From assembly GCA_000434615.1 (NCBI GenBank), contig FR880834.1, positions 16,550 through 39,287 of the forward strand: 22,738 bases of DNA, written 5' to 3'. The stretch comes from Clostridium sp. CAG:510. GTDB taxonomy: Bacteria > Bacillota > Clostridia > Lachnospirales > Lachnospiraceae. The position numbers were made by a program, and so were the translations under genes. This document shows, piece after piece, positions 22,373 to 22,738 of the stretch. Positions within the stretch are counted from its first letter, which is position 1; each line of letters starts with the position of its first letter. A model generated the notes under the pieces. That model saw only the letters and a list, made by a program, of their open reading frames with translations, made no database searches and was not told the DNA's origin.

Positions 22373-22738
22373 TTAACCTTTTATTCCGCCCTGGTAGGTA
22401 ATACCGTCTACCAGATACTCTTCGCCATATAAAAATACTAACAAGCTGGGAATCATGTAAATCGTTGCCACGGCAAAGGCAAGACCGATTTCCCCGGAAT
22501 TAATCTTGCTTAAGAATACGGATAAGGGATGCGTCTCCGCATCGGAAAGTAAAATCAGCGGCTGCTCTACCATATTCCAATAGTCAATAAACACTAAAAT
22601 TGCTGCAGAACAGATACATCCTTTACAAAGCGGCAGGCATATTCTCCGGAATATCTGCCATTCTCCCGCTCCGTCAATCTGCGCCGCCTCCATCACCGAT
22701 ACCGGAATCCTGCGCATGTACTTGGTCAGCAGGATCAC
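22373..22738 (-). CDS. MalG-type sugar ABC transporter permease, C-terminal 121 residues
   Basis: Partial gene entering from the right edge; only the last 121 codons are visible and the true start is outside. The EAA loop that contacts the ATPase is present near the beginning (EAAQIDGAGEWQIFRRICLP, about 17-36), followed by two or three helices and the ending VDGITYQGGIKG, close to the usual VxGLTxGAVKG end of carbohydrate permeases. It is the inner-membrane channel half of a sugar importer. The stop codon is 17 bp before the adaptor gene, so the genes are very likely co-transcribed. The partner permease (MalF type) is presumably further upstream. Confidence 0.9.
   Translation of the reverse strand: MILLTKYMRRIPVSVMEAAQIDGAGEWQIFRRICLPLCKGCICSAAILVFIDYWNMVEQPLILLSDAETHPLSVFLSKINSGEIGLAFAVATIYMIPSLLVFLYGEEYLVDGITYQGGIKG

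Overview
The window looks like chromosomal DNA from an anaerobic Gram-positive of the Clostridia, most likely a Lachnospiraceae relative. The reasons are strong AGGAGG-type ribosome binding sites, moderate GC with TTA/TTG-rich coding, lipoprotein-anchored binding proteins, and unusually long peptide- and sugar-transporter components of a kind I associate with that family. The taxonomic call is inference; there is no rRNA or other marker here. I see no insertion sequences, tRNAs, phage genes or CRISPR array.

Layout. Positions 1-5174 (minus strand) hold the start of a peptide/nickel-type ABC importer operon: a family-5 binding lipoprotein, a DppB/OppB permease, and a DppC/OppC permease cut by the left edge. 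The binding protein and the DppC-type permease both carry large extra extracytoplasmic segments. A long intercistronic hairpin separates the binding protein from the permeases. Upstream is a small four-helix membrane protein of unknown function (5263-5904) with its own candidate promoter. Then come two glycolytic genes, gpmI and eno (9128 down to 6188), probably co-transcribed, with the eno ribosome binding site in the loop of a hairpin.

Plus-strand genes start at 9285: a cation diffusion facilitator whose metal-site residues (NxxxD/DxxxD) point to manganese export, followed by a two-gene heterodimeric multidrug-type ABC exporter (10775-14294). The exporter is preceded by a consensus promoter, a 29-codon open reading frame with a strong ribosome binding site, a hairpin, and a perfect intrinsic terminator lying before the first ABC gene. 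This is the layout of ribosome-mediated transcription attenuation, as known for the Bacillus subtilis bmrB-bmrC-bmrD operon. The two ABC subunits show matching degeneracy (Asp at the catalytic Glu position in the first, LSVGQ signature in the second), giving one canonical and one degenerate ATP site.

The right third is on the minus strand. A four-gene run (22738 down to 17189) contains a sugar-importer MalG-type permease (partial), a HlyD/MacA-like adaptor, a MacB periplasmic-core-like bitopic membrane protein, and a large lipoprotein joining a propeller-like N-terminal half to a family-1 solute-binding half. This mix of importer and efflux-type parts, with spacings down to a 4-base overlap, is the best candidate here for a poorly described system. 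A paralogous lipoprotein (16623-14407) stands alone. Between the two lipoproteins lies an array of 52-bp repeats carrying nine alternating copies of a 9-mer and its complement.
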